A DNA stretch of 64,000 nucleotides from Nocardia grenadensis NBRC 108939 (lineage in GTDB: Bacteria; Actinomycetota; Actinomycetes; Mycobacteriales; Mycobacteriaceae), in assembly GCF_001613445.1 (NCBI RefSeq), contig NZ_BDCJ01000019.1, forward strand, positions 186,001 through 250,000, in the 5' to 3' direction. Under the pieces are notes generated by a model. That model ran no database searches and was not told where the DNA came from. It saw only the letters and a program-made list of their open reading frames with translations. Each line of letters starts with the position of its first letter. Positions within the stretch are counted from its first letter, which is position 1. Position numbers and translations under genes: made by a program. Below, in pieces: positions 25,261 to 33,762 of this stretch.

Positions 25261-25554
25261 TCAGCCGGCGATACCCGCCTCGGGTTCGGGACCGGGCCCA
25301 TCGGCCCGCAGCTTCAGCAGGGTCAGTCCCGCGGTGCACGCCAGAATGAGACCGATCACGGTGATGATCACCTGCAGGGTCCCGATCCCGAAAGCCGCCG
25401 CACCCAGCCCTCCGGCGAAGACCAGCCAGCCCAGCACTCTGCCCACTGTCGCACCCGTACCACGCGATTCAGGATCCGCCGGCTCCGGAGCCTCCGCCGC
25501 AGCGGATTCCTCCGCCGCGCCCGGCAGGTCGGTGGTGGTCTGGTCTCCCATCAT
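25261..25554 (-). CDS. Small two-helix membrane protein
   Basis: A 97-residue protein with an acidic Ala/Glu/Pro-rich N-terminus (about 1-35), two predicted membrane helices (WLVFAGGLGAAAFGIG and VIITVIGLILACTAGLTLL) and a short Pro/Gly tail. GAGGAG lies three bases before ATG 25554 and six before ATG 25551, so the second methionine may be the real start. A GCCGGC hairpin overlaps the stop. No family is recognised. Confidence 0.7.
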   Translation of the reverse strand: MMGDQTTTDLPGAAEESAAAEAPEPADPESRGTGATVGRVLGWLVFAGGLGAAAFGIGTLQVIITVIGLILACTAGLTLLKLRADGPGPEPEAGIAG

Positions 25555-25849
25555 CTACTCCTCGATGGCGCCGATCCGGAAATCGTTGCGCGCCTACCAC
25601 TTCAGTGCATAGTCACCGAGACTCCGGCGTCTCATGCGTCACTTCAGCAACATACGCTACGACCACAACCCGAAGATTGTTACGCGACACAAGCCCGCGA
25701 CACGCGGCTGATATCAATTCGATACCTGAACCGTACCCTTTCTCGACCGTTCTACACGCGGTAACCAGGGGACCAGCAGATGGGGGTCTAGTTCTCCGCG
25801 GCGCGCTGAATTAAGGTTGGGCCACTGACATATCACAGGAGCGTCACCG
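25555..25849. other. Divergent intergenic region
   Basis: These 295 bases are less G+C-rich than the surroundings and separate divergent genes, so promoters for both should lie here. A possible -10 (CATATC) and AGGAG are seen just before the lipoprotein start. No reading frame or repeat stands out. Confidence 0.4.
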
Positions 25850-26629
25850 ATGGAGAGCAAAACGAAGGTCGCCGGACCCCTGGCGGCCGCCGGGGCGGTT
25901 TCCCTCGGGCTGGTGCTCATCGGCGCGTGCGGAATCGGTCACGAGGACACTTACATACCGCCGCCCCCGATCCGCTCCGGCCCGCAGGCCGCGGAACCGG
26001 CGGGGTTCACCGGCGAGCCCGCCACCGGTGTCGCGAAAGTGCTGATACCGCCGTCACCGTCGTGGCGGATGGCCCCGGAGCCGCCGCCCCGGCGGACCCT
26101 CCCGCCGGAGTACCAGATCTCCGTCACCTCGTCCGCGGGTCCGGGCGCCGAACCCACCGCCGGCGAGACCACCCGCCGGATCACCCTGTCCGCCACCCCG
26201 GATCCGACCGACCCGGCCGAGCCCGGCTGGACCACCGCCTCGCTGCCGAGTCCGCCGCTGGAGCCGGCCCACACCGAGTCCCCGATTCCCGCACCGGCTC
26301 CGGACACGACCGTGGTGATCGCCCCGGTTCCGCCCGAAGCCGAAGCCCGGCCGCCCGCCGAACCCCCGGTCACACCATCCAGCGCCCCCCCGGCGCCGCC
26401 CCCCGCCGAACCTCCGGCCGCGGTGCCGGCCGAACCTCCGGCCGCGGTGGACGAGCCGGGGTCCCCGGAAACGGATACGGCGGAAAGCGTCCCGGCGGAG
26501 TCGACGCCCACGCGGGTCCCCGTCGCACCCCGGGTCGCCACACCCACGACCGGCGACTCGACCACACCGGATTCCACCGAAGAGCCGCTCCTGCCCACCC
26601 CGACCGTCACCGTCGCACCCGGTAACTGA
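25850..26629 (+). CDS. Proline-rich putative lipoprotein
   Basis: A 259-residue protein with a signal peptide and a lipobox-like IGAC at residues 24-27 (SLGLVLIGACG), so Cys27 is probably lipidated. The rest is extended and dominated by Pro, Ala, Glu and Thr, including PPPAEPPAAVPAEPPAAV repeats and a Thr/Ser-rich end. It looks like a wall-spanning or glycosylated spacer with no enzymatic domain. AGGAG stands eight bases before ATG 25850. It is convergent with the EspG gene, 14 bases apart. The family is unrecognised. Confidence 0.75.
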   Translation: MESKTKVAGPLAAAGAVSLGLVLIGACGIGHEDTYIPPPPIRSGPQAAEPAGFTGEPATGVAKVLIPPSPSWRMAPEPPPRRTLPPEYQISVTSSAGPGAEPTAGETTRRITLSATPDPTDPAEPGWTTASLPSPPLEPAHTESPIPAPAPDTTVVIAPVPPEAEARPPAEPPVTPSSAPPAPPPAEPPAAVPAEPPAAVDEPGSPETDTAESVPAESTPTRVPVAPRVATPTTGDSTTPDSTEEPLLPTPTVTVAPGN

Positions 26630-26643
26630 CCCGATCCCGGTAC

Positions 26644-27390
26644 TCAGTGTTCGGCGTAGGCGACCGACCGCTGGGCGGCGGCGACCATGGGCCGCAGGGC
26701 ATTGGTGAAACCTTCGGCGCCCACCGGGGCGATCTCGACATCCTTGCCGGTATGGACCGCGTAGCGGCCGTCGCCGGTAATATCCACCCAGCACAGCACG
26801 CCGAACGGGGCCGGCCCGGTGTTCCGGTGTACCGACACCACGATCTGGCCGATACCGTCGCGGGGTAGTTTGAGCCGCTTACGGATCCGGGTCGCCGCGG
26901 TGGGCCCGGACACCGGGACGGTGACCCGGTCCCGGCCGTCCTCGACAACCTCGCTGCGCGCCGCGCGCAATCGCCCTCCGGTCCCGGCGGCCACGGCCGG
27001 CAGCGCCGCGATCACCCGCACCGGCAGCGAGGTAGCGGTGCCGGCGGTGATCCGCAGGTCGCCACCCCGGTCCGGCTGCGGGCCCGGCCGCTGGGTGGCG
27101 ACCACTCCGATCCGGCCCGCCGACGCGCCGAGTATCCGCACGGCCGGGGCCCGGTAACCGTCCTGGGCGAACGTCGCCACGCTGACCTCGGGACCGGCCA
27201 GCACCCGTAGCGCCGCCTCCAGGTCGGCGTCGAGAGTGCTGTCGCACCACTGCCGTAGGGCGGGTAGCTGGGCGGTGCGCTCGACGGAATCGCGAGCCGA
27301 CAGGCGCACCGCCAGCGGATAGGGAATACGGTCGCCGACGGTCCGTTCCCACGCCAGCGCGAACTGGTCCGGAGTGAGGAGCCAGTTCAC
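26644..27390 (-). CDS. ESX secretion-associated protein EspG family
   Basis: A 248-residue protein whose N-terminus NWLLTPDQFALAWERT is typical of EspG-family cytosolic chaperones. These bind the tip of PE-PPE type dimers and deliver them to type VII secretion systems. It starts at GTG 27390 and overlaps the PPE-like gene stop by four bases (GTGA), so chaperone and client are co-translated. The C-terminal half contains the expected beta-strands and TGKDVEIAP. Its genetic partner upstream supports the assignment. No ESX core component (EccC, EccD, MycP) is in the window, so the secretion machine is encoded elsewhere. Confidence 0.82.
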   Translation of the reverse strand: MNWLLTPDQFALAWERTVGDRIPYPLAVRLSARDSVERTAQLPALRQWCDSTLDADLEAALRVLAGPEVSVATFAQDGYRAPAVRILGASAGRIGVVATQRPGPQPDRGGDLRITAGTATSLPVRVIAALPAVAAGTGGRLRAARSEVVEDGRDRVTVPVSGPTAATRIRKRLKLPRDGIGQIVVSVHRNTGPAPFGVLCWVDITGDGRYAVHTGKDVEIAPVGAEGFTNALRPMVAAAQRSVAYAEH

Positions 27391-28643
27391 TCCTCTTCCG
27401 TCCACTCACCCAGCACCGGCGGAGTGGTGGGATCCAGGGCGCCGATCAACTGCCCGGCCGGTTCGCCGGGTTCCAGATAGGTGAGTTCCTCGTCGGCGAA
27501 GTGGAGATCGTCCTCGGCCGGAGCGGTCCGCTCGGGGCGCGGCGCCACCGGGGTGCCTGATCGGACCGTATCGGCCGCCATGGCGCCGCCCATCAGACCG
27601 CCGATCGCGCCCGCGCCCATCCCGGTGACCGCCTCGCCGCCCGCGGACCGCTGCTGTTCGTCCCGGGAACGTTCCTGATCGCCGGTCGAACCCGCCGCGC
27701 GGACCGGGGCGGCGAACAGCGGGACACCCGTCGCCGGACTCGCCGGCGCGGGCCCGGCGGTGACCGGTGCCGCCGCGGTCGCGGTGGCGGACGCGGCGAC
27801 CTGGTGGGTAGCCGCCGCGGCCGTGCTGTCGGGGCCGGAGCCGGCCGCAGCGAGGTTCGTTGCATCGGGCCGGACACCGGAGACCGTGACCGCCGGCGTC
27901 CCCGGCTCGCCCGGGGTCGCGGCTTCGGACGACGCCGGAACCGGCTGCCGGTCACCCACCGTCGTCGGCGCGGGTTCGGAGTGCGACCGCTGTCCCGCCG
28001 CGGTTTCCGGGCTCGGCACCGCGGGCGCGGCCGGGGCCGCTCCGTCCGGCGTCTCGGCGCCCGGCAGCGCGTCCGGGAGATCGGGGAATGCGGGCACCTG
28101 GGCGCCGGTCGGGACGAAGGCACCGATGTAGACGCTGTCCATCACCCGCACCACCTCGGCGCGATCGTCGCCGGCGGTCCGCTGCACGGCGATATTGCCG
28201 GTGGCCGCATGCGGGTCCAGCAGCGCCGCCGCGAGATCCGGTTCGGCGCCGGAGGGTTCGGGGATCGCGGCGCGCAATGTTTCCGCGGCGTCCCCGGCAC
28301 GGCCGAGCCGCTGCCCGACGTCGGCGAGCACATCGGCGAGATGCCGCCCGGCGGCCTCGAAATCACGAACCGCGGCCGCGGCCGGACCGGCCGCCGACCC
28401 GCGCCAGCCGTCGGCGATGGCGCCGCGGATCTCGGTATGCGCCTGTGCCACCGCGTCGGTGAGACCGGTCGCCGCACTCTGCCAGGCCTGGCCGCCGGTC
28501 TGCAGCATCGACGGGTTCATGGCGGCCACCCCGGCGTATATCTGCCGGTGGGTGAGATTGTCGAATACTTCCACGGTGGGTGCGTACTCGGGATCGACGC
28601 GGTAGTGCACACCGCGCGCCCCGGCGCGGGGTAGTTCACGCAC
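27387..28643 (-). CDS. PPE/WXG-like type VII secretion substrate
   Basis: A 418-residue protein. Its N-terminal domain (about 1-170) is helical, with HRQIYAGVAAMNPSML and a WxG motif in ADGWRGSAAG, as in PPE and WXG proteins. After it comes a long Ala/Pro/Thr/Glu-rich disordered segment. A glycine zipper (GMGAGAIGGLMGGAMA) and an acidic end (LGEWTEEE) complete it. GTG 28643 overlaps the end of the upstream substrate gene by eight bases, and its stop overlaps the EspG start. Upstream codons in the same frame are Arg/Pro-rich and not conserved. It probably pairs with the 127-residue product of the preceding gene and is guided by EspG. Confidence 0.75.
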   Translation of the reverse strand: MRELPRAGARGVHYRVDPEYAPTVEVFDNLTHRQIYAGVAAMNPSMLQTGGQAWQSAATGLTDAVAQAHTEIRGAIADGWRGSAAGPAAAAVRDFEAAGRHLADVLADVGQRLGRAGDAAETLRAAIPEPSGAEPDLAAALLDPHAATGNIAVQRTAGDDRAEVVRVMDSVYIGAFVPTGAQVPAFPDLPDALPGAETPDGAAPAAPAVPSPETAAGQRSHSEPAPTTVGDRQPVPASSEAATPGEPGTPAVTVSGVRPDATNLAAAGSGPDSTAAAATHQVAASATATAAAPVTAGPAPASPATGVPLFAAPVRAAGSTGDQERSRDEQQRSAGGEAVTGMGAGAIGGLMGGAMAADTVRSGTPVAPRPERTAPAEDDLHFADEELTYLEPGEPAGQLIGALDPTTPPVLGEWTEEE

Positions 28644-29019
28644 CGGAAACCCCCGTCGGTTCGGCGGTCCCGAGCGCCGCGGCGGTCTCGGTATCGGATT
28701 CGCGGTAGGCCGCCGCGGCGGCCCGGAAGGTGTGCGCGAGCTGCCGGGCGGTATCGGAGTATCGCCGCAGTGCCGCGATCGCCTCGGCGGCCTTGCCCTC
28801 GAATCCGGAGCGCAGTGCCGCACCCGAGTCGAAGCCCCCGAAACCCGGCAGCGACACCGCCGCCGACAACGTATCGATCTGGGCGTCCACCTGGTCGGCG
28901 AGTTGTTCGTAGCGCACCGCGCACTGTTCCGGCGCGCCCTCGGCCACCAGGACGCCGTCGATCCACAGCTGTCCGTCTTCGACGGCGGAATCGAGCGTGG
29001 TGATCGCGTTCGGCTGCAT
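28636..29019 (-). CDS. Small type VII secretion substrate with YxxxD signal
   Basis: A 127-residue, largely helical protein. Near the C-terminus it has YRESD, a match to the general type VII secretion signal Yxxx[D/E], following a long helix (ALRRYSDTARQLAHTFRAAAAA). This is the expected layout for the PE-like or EspC-like partner of a PPE-like protein. ATG 29019 is preceded by GGAAGGGGG. It is the first gene of a three-gene overlapping operon (substrate, PPE-like, EspG). The assignment rests on this context and the signal; the exact subfamily is uncertain. Confidence 0.75.
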   Translation of the reverse strand: MQPNAITTLDSAVEDGQLWIDGVLVAEGAPEQCAVRYEQLADQVDAQIDTLSAAVSLPGFGGFDSGAALRSGFEGKAAEAIAALRRYSDTARQLAHTFRAAAAAYRESDTETAAALGTAEPTGVSGA

Positions 29020-29057
29020 CGTGTCCCCCTTCCTGCTCCGCTGTCACACAGCGGATT

Positions 29058-29729
29058 TCACGGTCGTCGCACCGGCCCCGCGACGATCTCCTGCGTCCAC
29101 TGCACGATATCGGCCGTCACCCGGGCGCGCACCCGCTCGTGCAGCAGATCGTGTCCGGCATCGGCGTATTCGCGCAGTTCCACCGCTTCGCGCCGGCGCG
29201 CCCACACCCGGACCGGGTCGATCGGCGCCCGGCGGTCGTCCACCCCGTGGACGACCAGGACCGGTGGGAGCCGCGGCCCGGGATCGTCGAGGGCGCGCGT
29301 CGGAGTACCACACAGCACCAGCCCCACCGGCGCATCGGCGGGTATCGCCGGGTTCGCCGCGACGGCGGGGTCCAGGGCCGGCGGGGTGGCACCCAATGCG
29401 GCGAGCGCGGTGATCGCGCCGAGCGAATGCCCCATCAACGTGAGCGGGAGTTCCGGGGCCTGCGTCCGCGCCAGGTCGAAGAGCGCGGCCGCGTCCGCGA
29501 CGAGTTCGGAGAGGACCGGGCGGGCTCCGGGATCGCCTTCACTGAGCCCCTGCCCCGCCGGGTCGAGCGTCCAGACCGTTATACCCGCCTCGTTCAACTG
29601 CCGGGCGAACTCGTGGTAATGCCCGCTGTGCTGACCGGTACCCGGCAGCAACACCAGGCCGGTCGCGGCCCCGTCGACCGGTCGGTTCCGATAGTGCAGG
29701 CGGCCGCGCACGCCGTCGAAGAAACCCAT
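29058..29729 (-). CDS. Alpha/beta hydrolase, lysophospholipase-like
   Basis: A 223-residue serine hydrolase. The nucleophile elbow GHSLG, the acid in VVHGVDD and the histidine in DAGHDLLHE form the expected triad. LLPGTGQHSGHYHEFARQL and LDPAGQGLSEGD resemble monoacylglycerol lipases and lysophospholipases. The start MGFFDGVRG was chosen because the upstream residues are not conserved. It lies upstream of the type VII genes on the same strand, separated by 38 bases from the substrate start. The substrate is unknown; a lipid ester is likely. Confidence 0.85.
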   Translation of the reverse strand: MGFFDGVRGRLHYRNRPVDGAATGLVLLPGTGQHSGHYHEFARQLNEAGITVWTLDPAGQGLSEGDPGARPVLSELVADAAALFDLARTQAPELPLTLMGHSLGAITALAALGATPPALDPAVAANPAIPADAPVGLVLCGTPTRALDDPGPRLPPVLVVHGVDDRRAPIDPVRVWARRREAVELREYADAGHDLLHERVRARVTADIVQWTQEIVAGPVRRP

Positions 29730-29833
29730 GGCCGGATTCTGGCAAAGAATGACAGGCCGTTGGGGGGCCACGATCCGCCGGCGGTGGCCATCCCGTCCGC
29801 GCTACCGCGGACCGTACCGCTCGCGCCGGTGGG

Positions 29834-30556
29834 TCAGGCCGGGGCGGGCGCAGGCGCCGGTTCCGGCACAGGCGCAGGTGCGGGGGCCGGGGCGCCCGGT
29901 TCCGCGGGGGCGGACTGCGGCGCCGGAGCGGGGGCCGGGGCGGGCGCCTCGGGCACCGGGAACATGCCGACCGTGGGCGTCATCACACAGAGCGCGTCCG
30001 GATAGTTGATGGTGCCCCACATGGACGCGAGGACGGTACCCGGACCGCTGTCCACGGTCCGGGACAGCGACGGGGTGCCGAACTCGGTGAGATCGTCGAG
30101 CATATCGAGACCGCTGCGCCCGTTGTTGATATTGATCCAGGCGACCACGAGGCCGGAAGCCTGCGGGAGGCCGGGGTGGCCGGGGGTGGCATGGAAGGTC
30201 AGGGTGCCGGGGGTGCCGCTGATGTTGGCGCTGGGACCGTTGGCGGTGCCGGCCGCGATGATGGTCGTGATCGGGCCGTTGCTACCGCAGCCGAAGGTGG
30301 GCGCCGCGTAGACGAAGGGTGTGTACAGACCGATGGTGCTGATGTGGTTGGCCGCGACGAAGTCGGCATAGCGATCCAGCGCGTCCACACCGGCGCGGGT
30401 TTCCGGTTTGTCGGCGGCCTGCTCGGTGAGCGCCTGCATCGCCGCTTCGGCCGGGGTGGGCGCGGGTGCCGCGGCCGCCGGTGTGCAGGCGAGCACTGCG
30501 CTGATACCGAGGGCGGCTGCCGTGGCCGCGGTGCGCGCGACAATTTTGTTGTGCAC
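29834..30556 (-). CDS. Secreted protein with Pro/Ala-rich tail
   Basis: A 240-residue exported protein. A signal peptide (about 1-29, ending AAAAP) precedes a globular part with two cysteines (FGCGSNG and DALCVMTP) that could form a disulfide. The tail of about 40 residues is almost entirely Ala, Pro, Glu and Gln. The globular region (TFHATPGHPGLPQASG, VVAWININNGRSG) resembles short secreted proteins of Nocardia and Rhodococcus as I recall them, with no known function. GTG 30556 has GGGAG upstream. It is divergent from the acyl-CoA dehydrogenase operon. Confidence 0.75.
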   Translation of the reverse strand: MHNKIVARTAATAAALGISAVLACTPAAAAPAPTPAEAAMQALTEQAADKPETRAGVDALDRYADFVAANHISTIGLYTPFVYAAPTFGCGSNGPITTIIAAGTANGPSANISGTPGTLTFHATPGHPGLPQASGLVVAWININNGRSGLDMLDDLTEFGTPSLSRTVDSGPGTVLASMWGTINYPDALCVMTPTVGMFPVPEAPAPAPAPAPQSAPAEPGAPAPAPAPVPEPAPAPAPA

Positions 30557-30782
30557 TGCTGACTCCCTACATCCGATCGGGGCGATGGTGCCGGATCGGG
30601 CCGGCGACCCCCGCCCACCGCAGCAAAGTACCAGGCCCGTCCGGTTGCCGCCCGGTCACACTCCGCTCTCGTCCGCCGTGATCGACCGTGCGCTCCCGGC
30701 ATATGTGATGCACTCGACACGGCAGGATCGGGGAGGGGTGTAAATTCTATGCGGGACAATCGAGACATATTTGGAGATGTGT
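30557..30782. promoter_or_regulatory. Divergent promoter region with a weak operator-like site
   Basis: The region between the secreted protein and the dehydrogenase pair has an A+T-rich patch, TAAATTCTAT, near 30741. Just before the right-hand start stands AGACATAT-N6-ATGTGTAT (30763-30784), which resembles the inverted repeat AGACACAT-N8-ATGTGTCT at 16707-16730 but with a shorter spacer. The resemblance is weak and could be chance. Confidence 0.35.
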
Positions 30783-31955
30783 ATGAAATTAACTCTGTCT
30801 CCCGACGAGGTCGCCTTCCGTGACGAGCTGCGGAAGATCTACACCACCGCGATCCCGGCCGAGATCCGGGAACGCGTGAAGTACGGTCACGAGCTGTCTC
30901 GCGAGGACGTCGTGACCTCCCACCGGATCCTCAACGAGCACGGCCTGGCCGTACCGAACTGGCCGGTCGAATGGGGCGGCAAGGACTGGTCTCCGATGCA
31001 GCGGCATCTATGGCAGGACGAGATGCAGCTCGCCAGCGTGCCGGACCCACTGACCTTCAACGCCACCATGGTCGGCCCGGTCATCGCGCAGTTCGGCTCC
31101 GAGGAACTCAAGAAGCGTTTCCTGCCGGCCACCGCCAACCTCGACATCTGGTGGTGCCAGGGCTTCTCCGAACCCGACGCCGGTTCGGACCTGGCCTCGC
31201 TGCGCACCACCGCCGTGCGCGACGGTGACTCCTACATCGTCAACGGCCAGAAGATCTGGACCACCCTCGCCCAGTGGGCCGACTGGATCTTCTGCCTGGT
31301 CCGCACCGACCCGAACGCCCCGAAGAAGCAGGCCGGGATCTCCTTCCTGCTCTTCGACGTGAAATCGCCCGGTGTCACCATCCGGCCGATCAAACTCATC
31401 GACGGCGGGTACGAGGTCAACGAGGTCTTCTTCGAGAACGTCCGCGTTCCGGCCGACCAGCTGGTCGGCGAGGAGAACATGGGCTGGACCTACGCCAAGT
31501 TCCTGCTCGGCAACGAGCGCACCGGGATCACCGCCGTCGCCCGCACCAAGGTGCGGATCGGCGTGGCCAAGGAATACGCGGCCGCCACCAGGTCGGGTTC
31601 CGGAACCCTGCTCGAAGACCCGCTGTTCGCGGCACGTATCGCCGAACTGGAGAACGAGCTGCTCGCGCTGGAACTCACCCAGTTGCGGGTGGTGTCGAAC
31701 TCGACCGAGGGCAAACCCAACCCCGCGTCGTCGGTGCTGAAAATGCGCGGTTCGGAACTGCAGCAGGCCGCCACCGAGCTGCTGCTCGATATCGCCGGCC
31801 CCGACGCGCTGCCGGTACACGCCACGGATATCGCCTCGCCGGAATGGGCGCAGCGCTCGGGTCCGAGCTACCTCAACTACCGCAAGACAACCATCTACGG
31901 AGGTTCCAGCGAGGTGCAGCGCACCATCATCGCCTCCTCGATCCTCGGATTGTGA
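30783..31955 (+). CDS. Acyl-CoA dehydrogenase, large-type subunit of a pair
   Basis: A 390-residue FadE-family flavoprotein. FAD-binding segments are visible as WCQGFSEPDAGSDLASL and IWTTLAQWADW, and the C-terminal signature is IYGGSSEVQRTIIA. Where many homomeric enzymes have the catalytic base in IYEGT, this one has glycine, as in several mycobacterial FadEs. ATG 30783 lies six bases after GGAG; a TTG at 30771 in the same frame is less likely. The second dehydrogenase starts nine bases after the stop, the arrangement of heterotetrameric FadE pairs that act on steroid or methyl-branched acyl-CoAs. FadE17-FadE18 is the best remembered match. Confidence 0.88.
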   Translation: MKLTLSPDEVAFRDELRKIYTTAIPAEIRERVKYGHELSREDVVTSHRILNEHGLAVPNWPVEWGGKDWSPMQRHLWQDEMQLASVPDPLTFNATMVGPVIAQFGSEELKKRFLPATANLDIWWCQGFSEPDAGSDLASLRTTAVRDGDSYIVNGQKIWTTLAQWADWIFCLVRTDPNAPKKQAGISFLLFDVKSPGVTIRPIKLIDGGYEVNEVFFENVRVPADQLVGEENMGWTYAKFLLGNERTGITAVARTKVRIGVAKEYAAATRSGSGTLLEDPLFAARIAELENELLALELTQLRVVSNSTEGKPNPASSVLKMRGSELQQAATELLLDIAGPDALPVHATDIASPEWAQRSGPSYLNYRKTTIYGGSSEVQRTIIASSILGL

Positions 31956-31964
31956 GGTCAGGTA

Positions 31965-33092
31965 ATGGATTTCGATCTCACCGATGAACAGGCCCTGCTC
32001 CGCGATACGGTGCGCGACCTGCTGAATCGCAATTACAACCCGGAATCCCGGCTGGAGGTCATCGGTACCGACCTCGGCTGGAACCGACAGGTCTGGAATC
32101 AGCTCGCCGAACTGGGCGTGCTCGGCCTGAGCTTCGCCGAAGAGGACGGTGGTATGGAGGCGGGCCCGGTGGAGACCATGCTGGTGCTCGAGGAGATCGG
32201 GCGGCGGCTGGCGCCGGAACCGCTGCTCGACGCGGTCCTGGTGCCGGGCGGGCTGATCGGCACGGTGGGCACGTCCGACCAGCGCCGGCGTGTCCTGCCC
32301 GAGGTCGCCGCCGGGTCGAAACTGCTGGCCTTCGCGCACGGGGAACCCGGCACCCGCTGGCCCGACCACGCGATCGCCACCACGGCCACCGCCCAGGGCG
32401 AGGGCTACACGCTCAGCGGCACCAAGAACCCGGTACCGCACGGCGACTGCGCCGACGAGCTGGTGGTCAGCGCGACCCTGCCCGACGGCGGCCTGGGCCT
32501 GTTCCTGGTCGCCGCCGACGCCACCGGGGTAACCCGCACCTCCTACGCGACGGTCGACGGCCTGCGCGGCGCCCAGATCGTCCTCGACGGCGCGGCCGCC
32601 GAACTGCTCGGTACCGGAGGCGATGCCACGAGCGCCGTGGACGAGGAGCTCGCCCGGGCCCAGGCCGGGTTGTGCGCGGAAGCGATCGGGGCGATGGCGG
32701 AGTCGCTGCGGCTGACCACCGACTATCTGAAAACCCGTAAACAGTTCGGTGTCACGCTGTCGAAGTTCCAGACCCTCACCCAGCGCGCCGCGAACATGTA
32801 CGTCTCGCTCGAACTGGCCCGCAGTATGAGTTACTACCTCACCGCGTCGCTGGTCGACGACGCCGGGAACCGGGTCATCGCATCCCGGGCACGGTTGCAG
32901 GTCAGCCGGTCGGCGAGGCATATCGGCCAGGAAGCGATCCAGATGCACGGCGGGATCGGCGTCACCTCCGAGTACCCGGTGAGCCACTACGTGGCCCGGC
33001 TCACGGCCATCGAGCGCACGCTCGGTAGCTCGCTGGAGCACCTGCGGGTGCTGACCGCGCAGGTCGCCGACTACGCCCAGCCGGAGCTGTAA
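31965..33092 (+). CDS. Acyl-CoA dehydrogenase, partner subunit
   Basis: A 375-residue FadE-type protein, shorter than its neighbour and diverged in the middle domain: the usual FAD-binding serine/threonine motifs are weak (FAHGEPGTRWP, SGTKNPVPHGDCADE). The C-terminal domain keeps YLKTRKQFGVTLSKFQ and HGGIGVTSEYPVSHY. Such subunits pair with the upstream protein in alpha2-beta2 enzymes in which only one half of each active site is complete. The two genes are nine bases apart and must be co-transcribed. The acyl-CoA substrate is not known; steroid side chains are possible given the P450 block about 14 kb away. Confidence 0.85.
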   Translation: MDFDLTDEQALLRDTVRDLLNRNYNPESRLEVIGTDLGWNRQVWNQLAELGVLGLSFAEEDGGMEAGPVETMLVLEEIGRRLAPEPLLDAVLVPGGLIGTVGTSDQRRRVLPEVAAGSKLLAFAHGEPGTRWPDHAIATTATAQGEGYTLSGTKNPVPHGDCADELVVSATLPDGGLGLFLVAADATGVTRTSYATVDGLRGAQIVLDGAAAELLGTGGDATSAVDEELARAQAGLCAEAIGAMAESLRLTTDYLKTRKQFGVTLSKFQTLTQRAANMYVSLELARSMSYYLTASLVDDAGNRVIASRARLQVSRSARHIGQEAIQMHGGIGVTSEYPVSHYVARLTAIERTLGSSLEHLRVLTAQVADYAQPEL

Positions 33093-33109
33093 CCCGGCCT
33101 GCCCGGCTC

Positions 33110-33141
33110 CGGACGCCCGGTACCGTTCACCGGGCGTCCGG
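33110..33141. terminator. Convergent terminator hairpin
   Basis: An 11-bp perfect stem (33110-33120 with 33131-33141) lies between the dehydrogenase stop and overlaps the end of the convergent phosphoribosyltransferase gene. There is no T-tract. Confidence 0.6.
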
Positions 33142-33762
33142 CCGGAGCAACTCGGTCACCTCGGCGTCGTCGAGTTGGTGGAAATCGCGGTAGGCCCCGC
33201 CCACCCCGGCCAGCGCCGACGGCGCCTGCGGGCACACCACCTCGTCGGCTTCGGCGCGGATCCGGTCGAGCGCCTCGGGCGCCGATACCGGTACCGCGAC
33301 CACGATCCGCCGCGGCTGCCGGGCCCGGGCCACCCGGCAGGCCACGACCATGGTCGCCCCTGTGGCCACCCCGTCGTCGACGATCACCACGGTCCGGTCC
33401 CGTAGCGGGATCGGCGGGACTTCACCGCGCCAGACGAGGCGGCGGCGGTCCAGTTCGGCGCGCTCGGCCGCCTCGATCGCCTCGATCCGCGCCCGGTCCA
33501 GTCCGGTCTGGCGCAGTACATCGGCATTGAGCACCCGCGCGCCCTCCTCCCCGATCGCGCCCGCCGCGAGCTCCGGCTGCCAGGGCACCCCGAGCTTGCG
33601 GACCAGCAGGATATCGAGATCGCCGCCGACGATATCGCGAACCGCCGCCGCCACCGGAACCCCGCCGCGGGGCAGTCCGAGCACCAGCGGGTGCTCCGCA
33701 CGCAGGTGCGTCAGTTCGCTTCCCAGTGCGCGCCCGGCGGTGAGACGGTCGGCGTAGAGCAT
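33127..33762 (-). CDS. Phosphoribosyltransferase-family protein
   Basis: A 211-residue type I phosphoribosyltransferase fold. The PRPP-binding loop is VVIVDDGVATGATM. The N-terminal LVLGLPRGGVPVAAAV is the characteristic start of the stand-alone domain often found fused to dienelactone hydrolases. The physiological base acceptor of this subgroup is not established. Its ATG overlaps the amidase stop by one base (TAATG), so the two are expressed together. The end of the gene lies in a terminator hairpin shared with the convergent acyl-CoA dehydrogenase gene. Confidence 0.88.
   Translation of the reverse strand: MLYADRLTAGRALGSELTHLRAEHPLVLGLPRGGVPVAAAVRDIVGGDLDILLVRKLGVPWQPELAAGAIGEEGARVLNADVLRQTGLDRARIEAIEAAERAELDRRRLVWRGEVPPIPLRDRTVVIVDDGVATGATMVVACRVARARQPRRIVVAVPVSAPEALDRIRAEADEVVCPQAPSALAGVGGAYRDFHQLDDAEVTELLRPDAR

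Noticed and set aside
31008..33041. A 677-codon minus-strand frame across the dehydrogenase pair
   Set aside because: Shadow of two real FadE genes, with low-complexity Gly/Arg/Asp sequence.
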